From Salvia splendens (lineage: Eukaryota > Streptophyta > Magnoliopsida > Lamiales > Lamiaceae): DNA of 64,000 nt. The notes beneath the pieces were generated by a model. It ran no database searches. It saw nothing but the letters and a program-made list of their open reading frames with translations, and was not told the DNA's origin. This document shows positions 20,744-30,907 of this stretch, one piece after another. Position numbers and translations under genes: made by a program. The first letter of the stretch is position 1, and each line of letters opens with the position of its first letter. The stretch covers positions 8,100,001 to 8,164,000 of the forward strand of contig NC_056044.1 of NCBI RefSeq assembly GCF_004379255.2, given 5' to 3'.

Positions 20744-22073
20744 ATGAAAATTCAACCGATCGATTTCAACGAGGCAGAGGAGCCGACGGCGAAATGTGAG
20801 GTGGGTGCGAAGCCAATATTTAGGTCCAGATTCAAGTGGCTTTTCGAGAGGCCGTTCTCGAGCGGCGCCAGAGCTCCGGCGGGGGAAAAGCCGGCCGGCG
20901 CCGCTGAGCCGCTGACTAACAAAGACGGATTGGAGGAGTTTGAGCCTAGCTCTGTTTGCCTTGCGAAGATGGTCCAGAATTTTATGGAGGAAAACAACGA
21001 GAAACAGCAGCAGAGGTGTGGAAGGAAGAGATGCATTTGCTTAAATGGAAACTGCACTGACAGCTCCGATGACGAACCAGACTTATTCAATTCGTCTTCC
21101 TCACATGCTTGTGATACACTGAAGGTACTCTCTCTCTCTGTCTATCTCTTCAATTTCACATGCAATGTGATTTTGTGGTCCATAATTTGACAGTGTTCTT
21201 GATGTTCTGTCGTCGTGTCTGGATGTGTTATCTGATGCATTTTGCGGAAAATTCCGATTGTTTAAACAGAGTTTGGTGCCCTGTATCTGCGTATCCGAAA
21301 GGAATTTACTAGCTGACACTGCGAAAATCGTCGAACGACACAAGATCAACAAGCGCAAAGACGCATTCTGCAGAAAACTCGTTGCAGATGATCTAACTGC
21401 CCTTGGATACGACGCTTCAATATGCAAATCGAAATGGGAAAAATCCCCTTCTTTCCTCGCTGGTAAAACAAAACACCTTCTAATCATCTCCAAAGTCGCC
21501 CCCCTTTTGTTAATCTTGTCAAAATCACTAGTACTTTTCCCAACAGGAGAATACGAGTACGTGGACGTGTTGATTGGAGGGGAAAGACTGATCATCGACA
21601 TCGATTTCAAATCGGAGTTCGCCATCGCAAGGCCAACCAAAGCATACAAACTAGTCCTCCAAGCACTGCCCAGCATTTTCATTGGTAAACCCGACCGCCT
21701 GGAGAAGATCATCGGAATCGTATCCGACGCTGCAAAGCAGAGCCTCAAGAAGAAAGGCATGCCGGTCCCTCCATGGCGGAAGGCTGACTACATCAAATCC
21801 AAATGGCTCTCGCCCTTCACCCGAACCGGGCCGTGCGCCCTTTCGAAAGTAGAGACGTCGGAGGTGATTCGAGGTGGAAAGTCATCATCCCCTGATGAAG
21901 GTGACTCTCTCTTTGCTTTCTCTAACAGTAACAGTAACAGTAACAGTAACAGCGGCAGCTTATCTGATGCGCAAATGAAAAAGTGGGAGCTGCCACAAAT
22001 TAGGCCTAAAAGTGTTAACAAAGGTGTGAAGATCGTGACCGGTTTAGCTTCAGTAATTGATAATAAACCGTAA
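20744..22073 (+). CDS. DUF506 (PDDEXK-like) family protein, three exons
   Basis: Exons 20744-21124, 21270-21462 and 21547-22073 have GT-AG introns of 145 and 84 bp and consistent phases, giving 366 aa. The N-terminal third is low-complexity with an acidic stretch (TDSSDDEPD). The conserved DUF506 core follows: CVSERNLLADTAKIVE, a KDAFCRKLVADDLTALGYDA helix, KSKWEKSPSFLAG, then EYEYVDVLI and the IDIDFKSEFAIARPT strand. The tail is PPWRKADYIKSKWLSPF plus a Ser/Asn repeat (21927-21953). DUF506 is a plant family placed in the PDDEXK nuclease-like clan; biochemical roles are largely unknown, and some members affect root hair growth. The second intron is stop-free and a multiple of three, so retaining it would add 28 residues. 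No lesion was seen. Confidence 0.9.
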
Positions 22074-24710
22074 AATAATTTTGGTCCTATTTTTGGTCAT
22101 GTGTCGTTGTAATCCCTTCGCCTTTTATGTAAGGGTACTGATGTTGTAGCACCTAGACTATTACTCTACTCTAGTACTATGCTTTTATTGATGTTCTTGA
22201 TTTTGGAATATGGTTTTTGAAGATGCAATTGTGGCGAATTGTGAAAAGACGAAACCTAGTATCTGCTTTTTTGTTTGATTGTAGAGAGGAGGCAAAGTAT
22301 ATTTGGGGAATTAGCAACTTTTTTATTATTTAAAAGTGCCCTGATTTCTGTGCTGATTTGTCGCGTTATAATCATTTCTAAATGCTGGTTTTTGCTGAAA
22401 ATGAAGATCGGTGGTTGAGATCGTGAATGAGTACTGTTTACTTGGTGGAGTTTGTCTTACCCTTCTATTTATTCTATTGTACTTTCTCCATCCTAAGTTC
22501 TCTATTTCAACTAAAATTGGTCATAGTATTTCTTTTTGAGTTATTTCTGTTTTTTTTAAACAAAATATTCAATCACTTTTATTTTATTTTTTTTATTTTT
22601 TTTATTTTTTAATATAATTACTTAATCTCCCTCTCTAAATATTTTGCCTGTTTGGTTCTGTTGTATGTCTGCCACAGCAGATTCAATTGTTTGACTTGAT
22701 ACTCGATTCTTTGACAGTCTTGGACTTTTTTTATACTAATAAGTAAAACAAAATCATACTTCTCTTGGATAAAATATTGACGAGTTGTTATAGTACATAA
22801 TTTAAATCCTGTTTGATCATTTGTTTAAAATAATATTACGGGCATAATAAGGATGAATGCACGTGAGTTCTAATTGCAATGCAAAAGTTTAAAGTCATTT
22901 TAAAATCATACTCTCTATCAAACGCTCTAACTTTTATTTGCGACAAGTAACTATTTTAATTAATAGAATATTAGGGACTTTATTGTATTTGTATATGGCG
23001 ATTGTGTTAGGACTTTATTGTATTTGTATGAGGTCCATTAATAAAACTCACATGCATTTTAATATTTGCGTTATCACTAAAAACAAAGTTATTATGCCAA
23101 ACCTTTCCATAACACATTAAAAAACCTACATGTCTGATGCATTATAGTAAGAAAGCAAAAATCTCCTCTCTTTCGCTTTTTTTCTTCTTGTAAGAGTAGA
23201 GGTTGGGATTTGATTCATATACTTTCACTTTTGAACTTTTCACATGAGGGAGGTCACACCACTTGAATAACCATGAAATTAAAATAAATAATGAATATTT
23301 TTCTTGAGGAGACTTAATCAATAAAAAAGTATCGTAAAATTTATATCGCATATATATAGGGAGAATTAGAAACATACTAAAACGGAGTTTTGTGCGGAAT
23401 TGTGCGACTCGTGAAACGTGTCGATATTAGGTTACAAACTATATATTATAACATAATTATAATTATAAGACTTATCAATTTTTTGCCTATATTATGTACT
23501 CCATTTATATTAAGTCGGAAGAATAAATATAAAGTCCAACATTAGTAGTCAAAAGCTTACATTAGTTCTAAACAGAGTACTAAAAAAGAAGTATAATGAC
23601 TCATCGAATTTGAAACTAGATTATATATGAAGTATTGGTTATGTAGTGTGAAAATAATTATATAACATTGACGTATCCGAGTAATTAAGTTGGGTATTTA
23701 AAGGTCAATTTTACTACTGTAAATGAGTGGTGAGTAATGAGTAAGGGCAAAGAAAAGAATAGGAATAGAGTAATTGGAAAGCAACGTGGTACTTACTTTA
23801 TCACCAGAAAATAAACAAAAAAATAAAAATGGATTGTTGCTTTAACACGTTTTTTCAATATGTTGGTGGGTTGCTTGTGATTCATTTCATGACACTGACG
23901 TCTTTTGTGTGTGTGGAATTTGTGGAAGATGCAATTCAAACATTGGTATCAAATATTCAATTTATTAATGTTATGTTATCCCTTTCCTTCCCAAACAATA
24001 TTACCAAATCTTTTTCATTGAAACCACCACAACATTTACAAGACATTTTTAATTTGAATTTTCAGGACATTTTTAATAATTTTATGATTATATCATAAGT
24101 TTTAAAACATAATACTATTAGTTAAAATTGAGAATTTTGAGTTTGTTATATGTTGAAGCTTTAATTATGTGGATAATTTATTTGTATGATTAATAACAAA
24201 AAATATAGTAATAAAACTAAAATTTTTAGAGATTTGTTAGTTTTGTAAATTAATTTTAATTTTTGCATTGATTTTGAAGAAATGCTAAGTAGTTTATGAA
24301 ATGTGTATTTGGCTCAAGATTTGGTTCCATCACACCAATCGATTACTAAAAAATGAAGTCATTGTGAAATCCAATAAAACCTTTTAAATTAATGATAATA
24401 CCAGATTTGAAATAAAGCCAGATCTAAGTAATCGAAAAGTATATACATATAATTACCTTTTCTGTAACTATTTAGCAAAAAAGAGATTATTGGACTTAAA
24501 CTCTTCTTTAGCCGGCGCAAACTTCACTTTAGATTAAGTATTTTTTGGGTCATATATAAGGTTCTTTTCCAAAATCGAATAAAGAAAGAAAAAGAAACAT
24601 AAAAATAATATAAAGAAGTATTCGTTTTTCCCTTTCGACCGACCTAAGTAAAATATTTGGTTAAATTACGTGCTCCTACTCGTTTTTATGTATATATTCA
24701 TTTCTCTTCT
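22074..24710. other. Long AT-rich intergenic region
   Basis: The 3' UTR of the DUF506 gene is at its start. Beyond about 22250 I see only AT-rich sequence with poly-T runs (22540-22620) and short chance frames. No gene or bounded mobile element is supported. Confidence 0.5.
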
Positions 24711-24713
24711 TTA

Positions 24714-25202
24714 GAGCATCCACAATGGATGCCCGATCTCGTACTCGATGGATCGGCGCCTGAGTGAGTCGATCAAAAGATTGGTCGTTCCACTTGGACG
24801 CCCGATCCATCAGGCGCCTGATTGGGCATCCATTGCAGGGACGTGCCCGAGCCCGATCTCGGACATTTTGCAATTTTTATTTATTTTTTATTCTTTATTA
24901 AACCAATATAAATACCCTATTTCACTTTTCACACACTTTAGTAATTTAGTTTAGTAATGTTTTTTTTGGCTAAGTATGATGTAGTTTTTTTTAATTAAGT
25001 AATGTAGTTGTTTTTTAAAATTTGTGGTGTTTAATATAATATATTTAGTATTTTAGTAATTAAAAATAAAAATAAAAAATAATAATATTAAAAATTAATG
25101 GCAAATTGAGTTTAATTGATAGGACATCCACTAGGGCCAAACCACTGCAGAAAAAGGAGCATGCTGATGTGGCAACCACTAGGACATCCATTGCGAATGC
25201 TC
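24714..25202. mobile_element. PIF/Harbinger-type MITE
   Basis: Inverted ends GAGCATCCACAATGG and CCATTGCGAATGCTC are flanked by TTA (24711-24713, 25203-25205). It is 489 bp. Subterminal CGCCCGATC/GGCGCCTGA motifs recur at 24730-24850. No coding capacity. Confidence 0.78.
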
Positions 25203-25346
25203 TTATAAGCGATTGATTTAATTACGCTGTCGAACTTTTAATGATAATTAATAAATGAATAATTACTGCATTATTTTGAAGAAGAAAAATCTATCCTGCC
25301 ATTTTTGAATCAGTTTAATTTACTATTTAGTTATATTGAGGTGCAG

Positions 25347-25555
25347 AGGAATGATATGTTACACACCTCATGTTTAGTATTGTTCGTTTCGATTTATATA
25401 TTTAGTTTGATTCTTATACGTTAAAAAATGTTATTCACTTGTAAAATTAAAATTTTTAATGATATTTTTAATGTATTAGACTAAATATATAAATCGAAAC
25501 GAACAATATTAAACGTGCGTCGGTGCTCACATAAGATACGTAGCATATCATTCCT
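25347..25555. mobile_element. Small foldback MITE with long inverted arms
   Basis: Outer ends AGGAATGATATG and CATATCATTCCT are exact inverses. Inside lies a perfect 29-bp inverted repeat (25378-25406 against 25480-25508). About 209 bp in total. The superfamily is not clear; no convincing target duplication was found. Confidence 0.7.
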
Positions 25556-26699
25556 ATTCACATGCAAGCTTCTTAAATACTTCAGCTTTATTTTTGTTTA
25601 TATCATGATATTTCATTATTTATCTTTTTAATAAAGGAGGCAGCACGAGTTTTTTTGTTTGTTTGTTTTGTTTTTGAGATGGTAAATATACAACCTTATT
25701 CTTTCAAATTCTCGTGTACAATACTCCATCGGAAGGAAATTTTCCAATTTAGACAATATATCGTGCTATATTGTTGAAGGGAGCCTTCTTCATTTACTTT
25801 ATGTAAAAGCGTTGGACCATATTTTCCATAGCTCTGAAATTAAGCACTTCTAGAAATCAAATCTTGAATTAGCATTTTAATACGAATTGGACAATATATA
25901 TTCGCTAGTGATGTAATATTAGGGTCAACAACTTGGCTCGAGTATAAAACAAAGTTTTCAATCAACCCACATTTCTATAAATATTAAAATATTTTGCAAA
26001 GCATGCGTTTGCTTGGAATTAGATATTTGTTGAATTCCATAAAGTTAAATTCTCGTACACCATGCTTTTCTCGAAATCAAGTTTGAAATGACGTGATCGT
26101 TAGCTGCAACTTTCCTTCACTAATTCATGTTAAATGGACCACTAATACTCCCTTAATTCGCGATTTAAAATCTTATTTTACTATACGCCAATCTCAACAT
26201 TTTTTCATTTTAAATAAATGACCTATCATCCTACTAAATCAATACACTAATATCCTATTATAAAATAAATATATGAAAATGTAGTCCGTGTTTAACTAAT
26301 TCATTTTGTCATTTTTCTTCACAAAATTAAACAATTTTTCAAAATCAATGCAGAGTCAAAATAAGACTATAAATTGTGGATAATTAGTAAGAAAGCAATT
26401 TGCATTCCCTTGAAACAGTTCAATATAAAATAAAGTGATACTAAACAACCACGATATAGTCAACCACACAAGGATATATTAGTAAATGTGTGTATTGATA
26501 ATATATTAAAATATTAATTATAGTTAGTGGGTAAATTAAAAAGACTTTATTAACCCTCAACCTGCTTTTTTATATTTTTGACCCACAGTACCCTCTCTAG
26601 TTACTTTTCAAATTTGAATTAAAGTTAGTACATAATTCCATTTTATAGTTCCAACAAAAGTAAATATTATTACAGGCCATAAAATAGTACTAGTACATA
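25556..26699. other. AT-rich intergenic stretch
   Basis: No frame, RNA gene or bounded repeat could be supported. Confidence 0.5.
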
Positions 26700-26901
26700 T
26701 TCCCTCTGTTCCATTAAAAATAAAACGTTTTCCTTTTTAGTTTGTCCCATTAAAAATGAAACGTTTTTAAAAATAGAAACAATACACTCTCTACTTTTTC
26801 TTCTCTCTTATTTTACTTTCTTTTCATTAACTTACAAAATAACATTATATAAAATTTCGTGCCAAAAAGTAAATGTTGCATATTTAATGGGACGGAGGGA
26901 G
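26700..26901. mobile_element. Stowaway-type MITE
   Basis: Inverted ends TTCCCTCTGTTCCATTAAA and ATTTAATGGGACGGAGGGAG are flanked by TA. Internal copies of CATTAAAAATGAAACG lie close to the left end. About 202 bp. Confidence 0.75.
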
Positions 26902-27644
26902 TACAAGATTACGTACATACGCCTACAGAGTTCATGAGTTCATCTTTTATTTTGGCTCTATAGCCCATAATAGTGTTGGACTGGTCCTAGTACACTCAGG
27001 CCGAATATTATAGGCCTCATCTGAATTGAATCAATTGATTCAGTTTTGTCCGTTCCATTAGAGAATTTTAAGATAAAAATAATTAAGCACTTGAATAATT
27101 AGATTAGCTGGTCACATAAGTTAAAATTAGTGATATTAATAATTTTATTTTAATCTATTTATTTTATCAATCATATTAAACATAGGTCAAATAGCCGCAC
27201 GGCCGCCCAGATTCATTTGTAGTGTTTTATTTTTTGTATGTTTTAAGAGTTTGGACAGGGGAAAATGTGTTAGTTTTTCTTCTGTTGTAATAAGTTTTCA
27301 AGGATACAATTATGTCAATTACTTTTCAAAATATGTAACTGTTTTTATATTTATAATAATATACCCCGTATTATATTATTTCTTTGTATTTATGATTTGT
27401 TAAGGTATTCATATTTAAATTATTATTATAACAGCTTTATTTTGTGGACTCTTAAGGATATCACAATCTGTCTCTATTTATATACTAGTAATATAAAGGC
27501 ATACTAATATTCAGTTCGAACTCACAAATTAAAATTTCAAGATAGTTAGTGTGTTCCATTAGTATTACTAGAAAAGGCTAGTCACCCTCGCACAGGGTCT
27601 ACGTGCGGCCCACCGCACTTGTCGTTAGATTTCTGCATCATCTT
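26902..27644. other. AT-rich intergenic stretch
   Basis: Nothing supportable apart from a short GC-richer segment at about 27585-27620. No open frame of note. Confidence 0.5.
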
Positions 27645-27646
27645 AT

Positions 27647-28358
27647 ACTCCATCCGTCCCAAGATAAGCGAGTCATATTTTTATATAGAATGTCCCATTA
27701 TAAGTGAATCATTTCTCTTTTTAGCAAAAAAATCTTTTCTCTTACTTTATTCTCCACCTATTTCATTATCTCTTTACTTTTCTCTCTCTACTTTAAGAGC
27801 ATTAACAATGGTGAGGGCCTAGCGATCAGCCACCCCATGGGCTTTCAAAGGCCCCCATTGTGGAGAGGGGGTCTATCTCTACTCACCAAGGGCTCCGTCC
27901 CAAGGTCGATCAATCGCCTCAGGCGATGAGCCATCAACTCCCCATGAGCCCTAAGATAGGGCCCCATTGTGGGCGTTGGGGCCGATTGCCAATATTTTTT
28001 TTAAAAATTTAATTTATTTAATTTCTTCCTCTATAAATACCTCATCCTTAATTATGTGTGAGAGAAAAATGTGAGTAGAGAATTAATTCATTATGTATTT
28101 TAATTTTAAATTATTTAGACATTGATATTAAAAATAAAATAAAATAGAGTTGATGTGGAAATGAGATAGCATCCGGGTGGGCTCTCATTGCACGAAGATC
28201 TGAGATGGGCCTGCTGATGTGGCAAGAGAAAATAAAGATAGGCCTTGAGATGGGCTCTGGAGATAGGCCACCATTGCTAATGCCCTAACTCTTTAAATAT
28301 CAATTCCTTAAATCCCGTGCCCAAAAGAAATGTTTCGCTTATCTTGGGACGGATGGAG
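27647..28358. mobile_element. Stowaway MITE interrupted by a PIF/Harbinger MITE
   Basis: Ends CTCCATCCGTCCC and GGGACGGATGGAG are perfect inverses flanked by TA (27645-27646, 28359-28360). The inner insertion at 27797-28285 splits it; without it the element is about 220 bp, normal for Stowaway. Confidence 0.85.
27797..28285. mobile_element. PIF/Harbinger-type MITE nested in the Stowaway element
   Basis: Ends GAGCATTAACAATGGTG and CCACCATTGCTAATGCCC are inverted repeats flanked by TAA (27794-27796, 28286-28288). It is 489 bp, the same length as the MITE at 24714-25202, but the interiors differ clearly. Confidence 0.82.
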
Positions 28359-28481
28359 TATAAATTTATGCTTGTCAATACTCCTACTACGCTCATCATC
28401 ATCTACGAATCCAATGTATTAGCAAGAGGGGCATACCACATATGCTCCCCTCGAAGTTCCCCATATATATATATTTTATCC

Positions 28482-28623
28482 GGGGTGTGATCAATTGCTA
28501 ACTTTCTTAAGTTGCTAACTCTGTTAACTCATCAATACAGTGTATTAAAAATGTCAACACGATGACATTAAAATGTCAACGCATAATTTTGTTGACATTT
28601 CAATACATAGTGATAACACACCC
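28482..28623. mobile_element. Short inverted-repeat element (possible MITE)
   Basis: Ends GGGGTGTGATCA and TGATAACACACCC are imperfect inverses. Inside are inverted ATGTCAAC/GTTGACAT motifs. About 142 bp; target duplication unclear. Confidence 0.45.
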
Positions 28624-28723
28624 TGTTTGATCTTTATGTCACATTATTTATTAACTAAATATCACTTGTCAAATTCTACAATTTTCATTATATAGAGTAC
28701 CAAAATTTTGCCCCCCCGTCAGA

Positions 28724-28860
28724 AGTGAGAGATTTAGAAAAAGGGACTCAATTCGCAGGTCTTTTGAAATTTGAGATTAAATTCGCTGATATTTCAAAAT
28801 ATGGGATCGTGGCATGCGAATTTTTCGTAATAAGGGATTTTTATATTTTTATCAATTTTC
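28724..28860. repeat. Dispersed repeat, inverted copy of 40905-41048
   Basis: Reading 41048 to 40905 on the minus strand gives the same series of landmarks (GAGAGATTT, TTTTGAAATTTGA, ATTAAATTC, GGGATTTTT) at moderate identity. The two copies face each other across Tat copy 2. Confidence 0.65.
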
Positions 28861-28886
28861 TCATCTTTTTCTTATTACTTCTCCCA

Positions 28887-29682
28887 CGGGGTGGGAATAT
28901 GGATATCGAGTATTGAGTTTACCTGTACCCGACCCGATATCCGTCGGGTATTGGATACCCAATATCCAATTTTATGGGAGTTAGTATTTAAATTTAAGAT
29001 AAATCGGGTATTGGGTAACCCGAATGGATCGGATATTACCCGAATATCCAATTTATTATTTAAAGCATTTTTTAAATTAGGTTTATCCATGTTGGGCATC
29101 AAAAGCTGAGCTAATTTATTTACTAATTACAACTTACTAGGTTAAATTTCTCTAAACTTATAAATAAGTCAATCTCTCTTACTCTAGGTCACGGCTTCTC
29201 CAAACTCTCAAGTTTTACGTATTGCATAACCAACTCATGTGGTTTTTATATTTTAGTTAATTATTTTGACCTTTGAATTATATTATTGGTTGCTTCCATA
29301 GTTTAATTAAATGCATAACTTTTATTATTTTACTTATATAATGCATAACCAATCCTCGTAAATATAATTATATACTTTAAAATAAAAGTGACCCATTTTT
29401 TTTTATAGTTTTATGCTACAAAATAAATGCAACATTAAAGATATTAGTCAATTTAAATATTTCTATAATGATATTAATATATAAATTTTGACAAGTTATT
29501 AACCCATGTAAAGAGTCCCGTATTTGGGTACCCGATACATCGGATATGAATACACGGGGCGGGTGTTGGAGTGCCCGAAAATATATCGGGTCGGGTTTGG
29601 GATAGATATTTAGATGATTTTTCGGGTTTGGGTACCCGGTTTTTCGGGTCAGGTATCCACTCATACCCGTATTCCCACCCCT
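28887..29682. mobile_element. hAT-like non-autonomous element
   Basis: Ends CGGGGTGGGAATATGG and CCGTATTCCCACCCCT are inverted repeats. The flanking 8-mers TTCTCCCA (28879-28886) and ATCTCCCA (29683-29690) agree at seven of eight bases, the 8-bp target duplication of hAT. Both subterminal regions are dense in GGGTA/CCCGA motifs (28925-29050, 29520-29670). About 796 bp; no transposase. Confidence 0.75.
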
Positions 29683-29744
29683 ATCTCCCACAATATTTTT
29701 TGACTGAATTACCCCTAATAATTTCACCCCAATTTTAAATACTA

Positions 29745-29974
29745 CTCTCCTCGTCCCGCTTAAGATGACACGTTTTCCTTTTTTGAAAACTTTTTCTCTC
29801 CAATTAATACATTCAACCACTTTTTCCCACTTCTATGAAAATATTCATATTTCTTTATCTCTCTACTTTAATATTTACACCTACCATTTCTCTCTCCAAT
29901 TAAACACTTTAACCAATAATATTTAAATCCCGTGTCGATTAAGAAATGTGTCATCTTAGATGGGACGTAGAGAG
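29745..29974. mobile_element. Stowaway-type MITE
   Basis: Ends CTCTCCTCGTCCCGCTTAAG and CATCTTAGATGGGACGTAGA (extended by GAG) are imperfect inverses flanked by TA. About 230 bp. Confidence 0.75.
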
Positions 29975-30051
29975 TACTAAGTATGTACTTTTTTACACCT
30001 ATTCTGCTTTCACCCAAATCACGACAAAACACCGCCACCTCCACATTCATA

Positions 30052-30140
30052 ACCCACGGAAACCTGAAGCTCGAGAATATCCTGTTCGATGAGAACATGA
30101 ACTAGCTGACTGATTTCGGGCTTGATTAGCTCCGGACAGT
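30052..30140 (+). pseudogene. Receptor-like kinase catalytic-loop fragment
   Basis: Translation gives THGNLKLENILFDENMN, a stop, then LTDFGLD. This is kinase subdomains VIb-VII with HGN in place of HRD, a form seen in probably inactive LRR receptor-like kinases. Downstream to about 30260 there may be further decayed kinase sequence. In-frame stops and the small size mark it as a dead fragment next to Tat copy 2. Confidence 0.6.
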
Positions 30141-30265
30141 AGACGACACGCTGGGACGACGAGACATGGCGGCTGGCAAGGGAGTTCGAGCATCCGCGTC
30201 GATGACGGCGTGAACAGAGGACGACTTTGTGTGGTCGCTGATGGCTACACAAGGGAAAATGAGAG

Positions 30266-30834
30266 TGATGGGATACGAACTAAACAACTAAACAATAATT
30301 GCGAGCCCAATAGCAGTGACGGCCCATCAGCCCAAAACCCAAGAAAGAGTATCAGTTCGGCACAACCAAAGAGTTCGGTCACAGCCTATAGCTCGGTAAA
30401 AGCCGACCAATCGAGCTCAACTCTCAGATCGGCAAAAGCTGATCGGCAAAGTTCAGCAGTTCGGTCTCAGTATTCGACCGAACAAGGAGATAGTGGACCC
30501 ATGCAGGATCTCCACGACCTCCATTACACCCACGATCTATTTAGTGGTATTAAGCAGTTATCAACTTCCCTACCAGGGCTGCAAACCACGATCTTAGTTC
30601 GAATGTATAAATAGAACTTAGATCAGATAGATCAGGGTTAAGTTCTCTAGATCCTGAATCTCATATAGCAAATCAGTATTGTAATCTGTAAGCTAGATCA
30701 AGCAATACAAATTTGCCCTCTTTTCTTCCCGTGGACGTAGATTTACCTCAGTAAATCGAACCACGTAATTTTCAGTGTTGTGATCTTCATTTATTACTTG
30801 CATTTATTCCCATCAACAATTCGCTAAATCATCA
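30266..30834 (+). repeat. 5' LTR of Tat copy 2
   Basis: 569 bp with a TATA box (TATAAATA) at 30605-30612. Its 3' half is closely related to the copy 1 LTR, its 5' third more diverged. Confidence 0.95.
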
Positions 30835-30835
30835 C

Positions 30836-30853
30836 TGGCGCCGTCTGTGGGAA
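30836..30853 (+). other. Primer binding site of Tat copy 2
   Basis: TGGCGCCGTCTGTGGGAA, identical to copy 1 and one base after the LTR. The first nine bases fit tRNA-Asp. Confidence 0.75.
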
Positions 30854-30907
30854 ACAGAGAACCAAAACTGTGATAAAAGCGAGTTTTTGATCCTTTTCCA
30901 CCAAAAA

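Noticed and set aside
22560..22620. Poly-T/AT-rich run as a terminator or retroposon tail
   Set aside because: No adjacent RNA gene or SINE body with A/B boxes could be identified.
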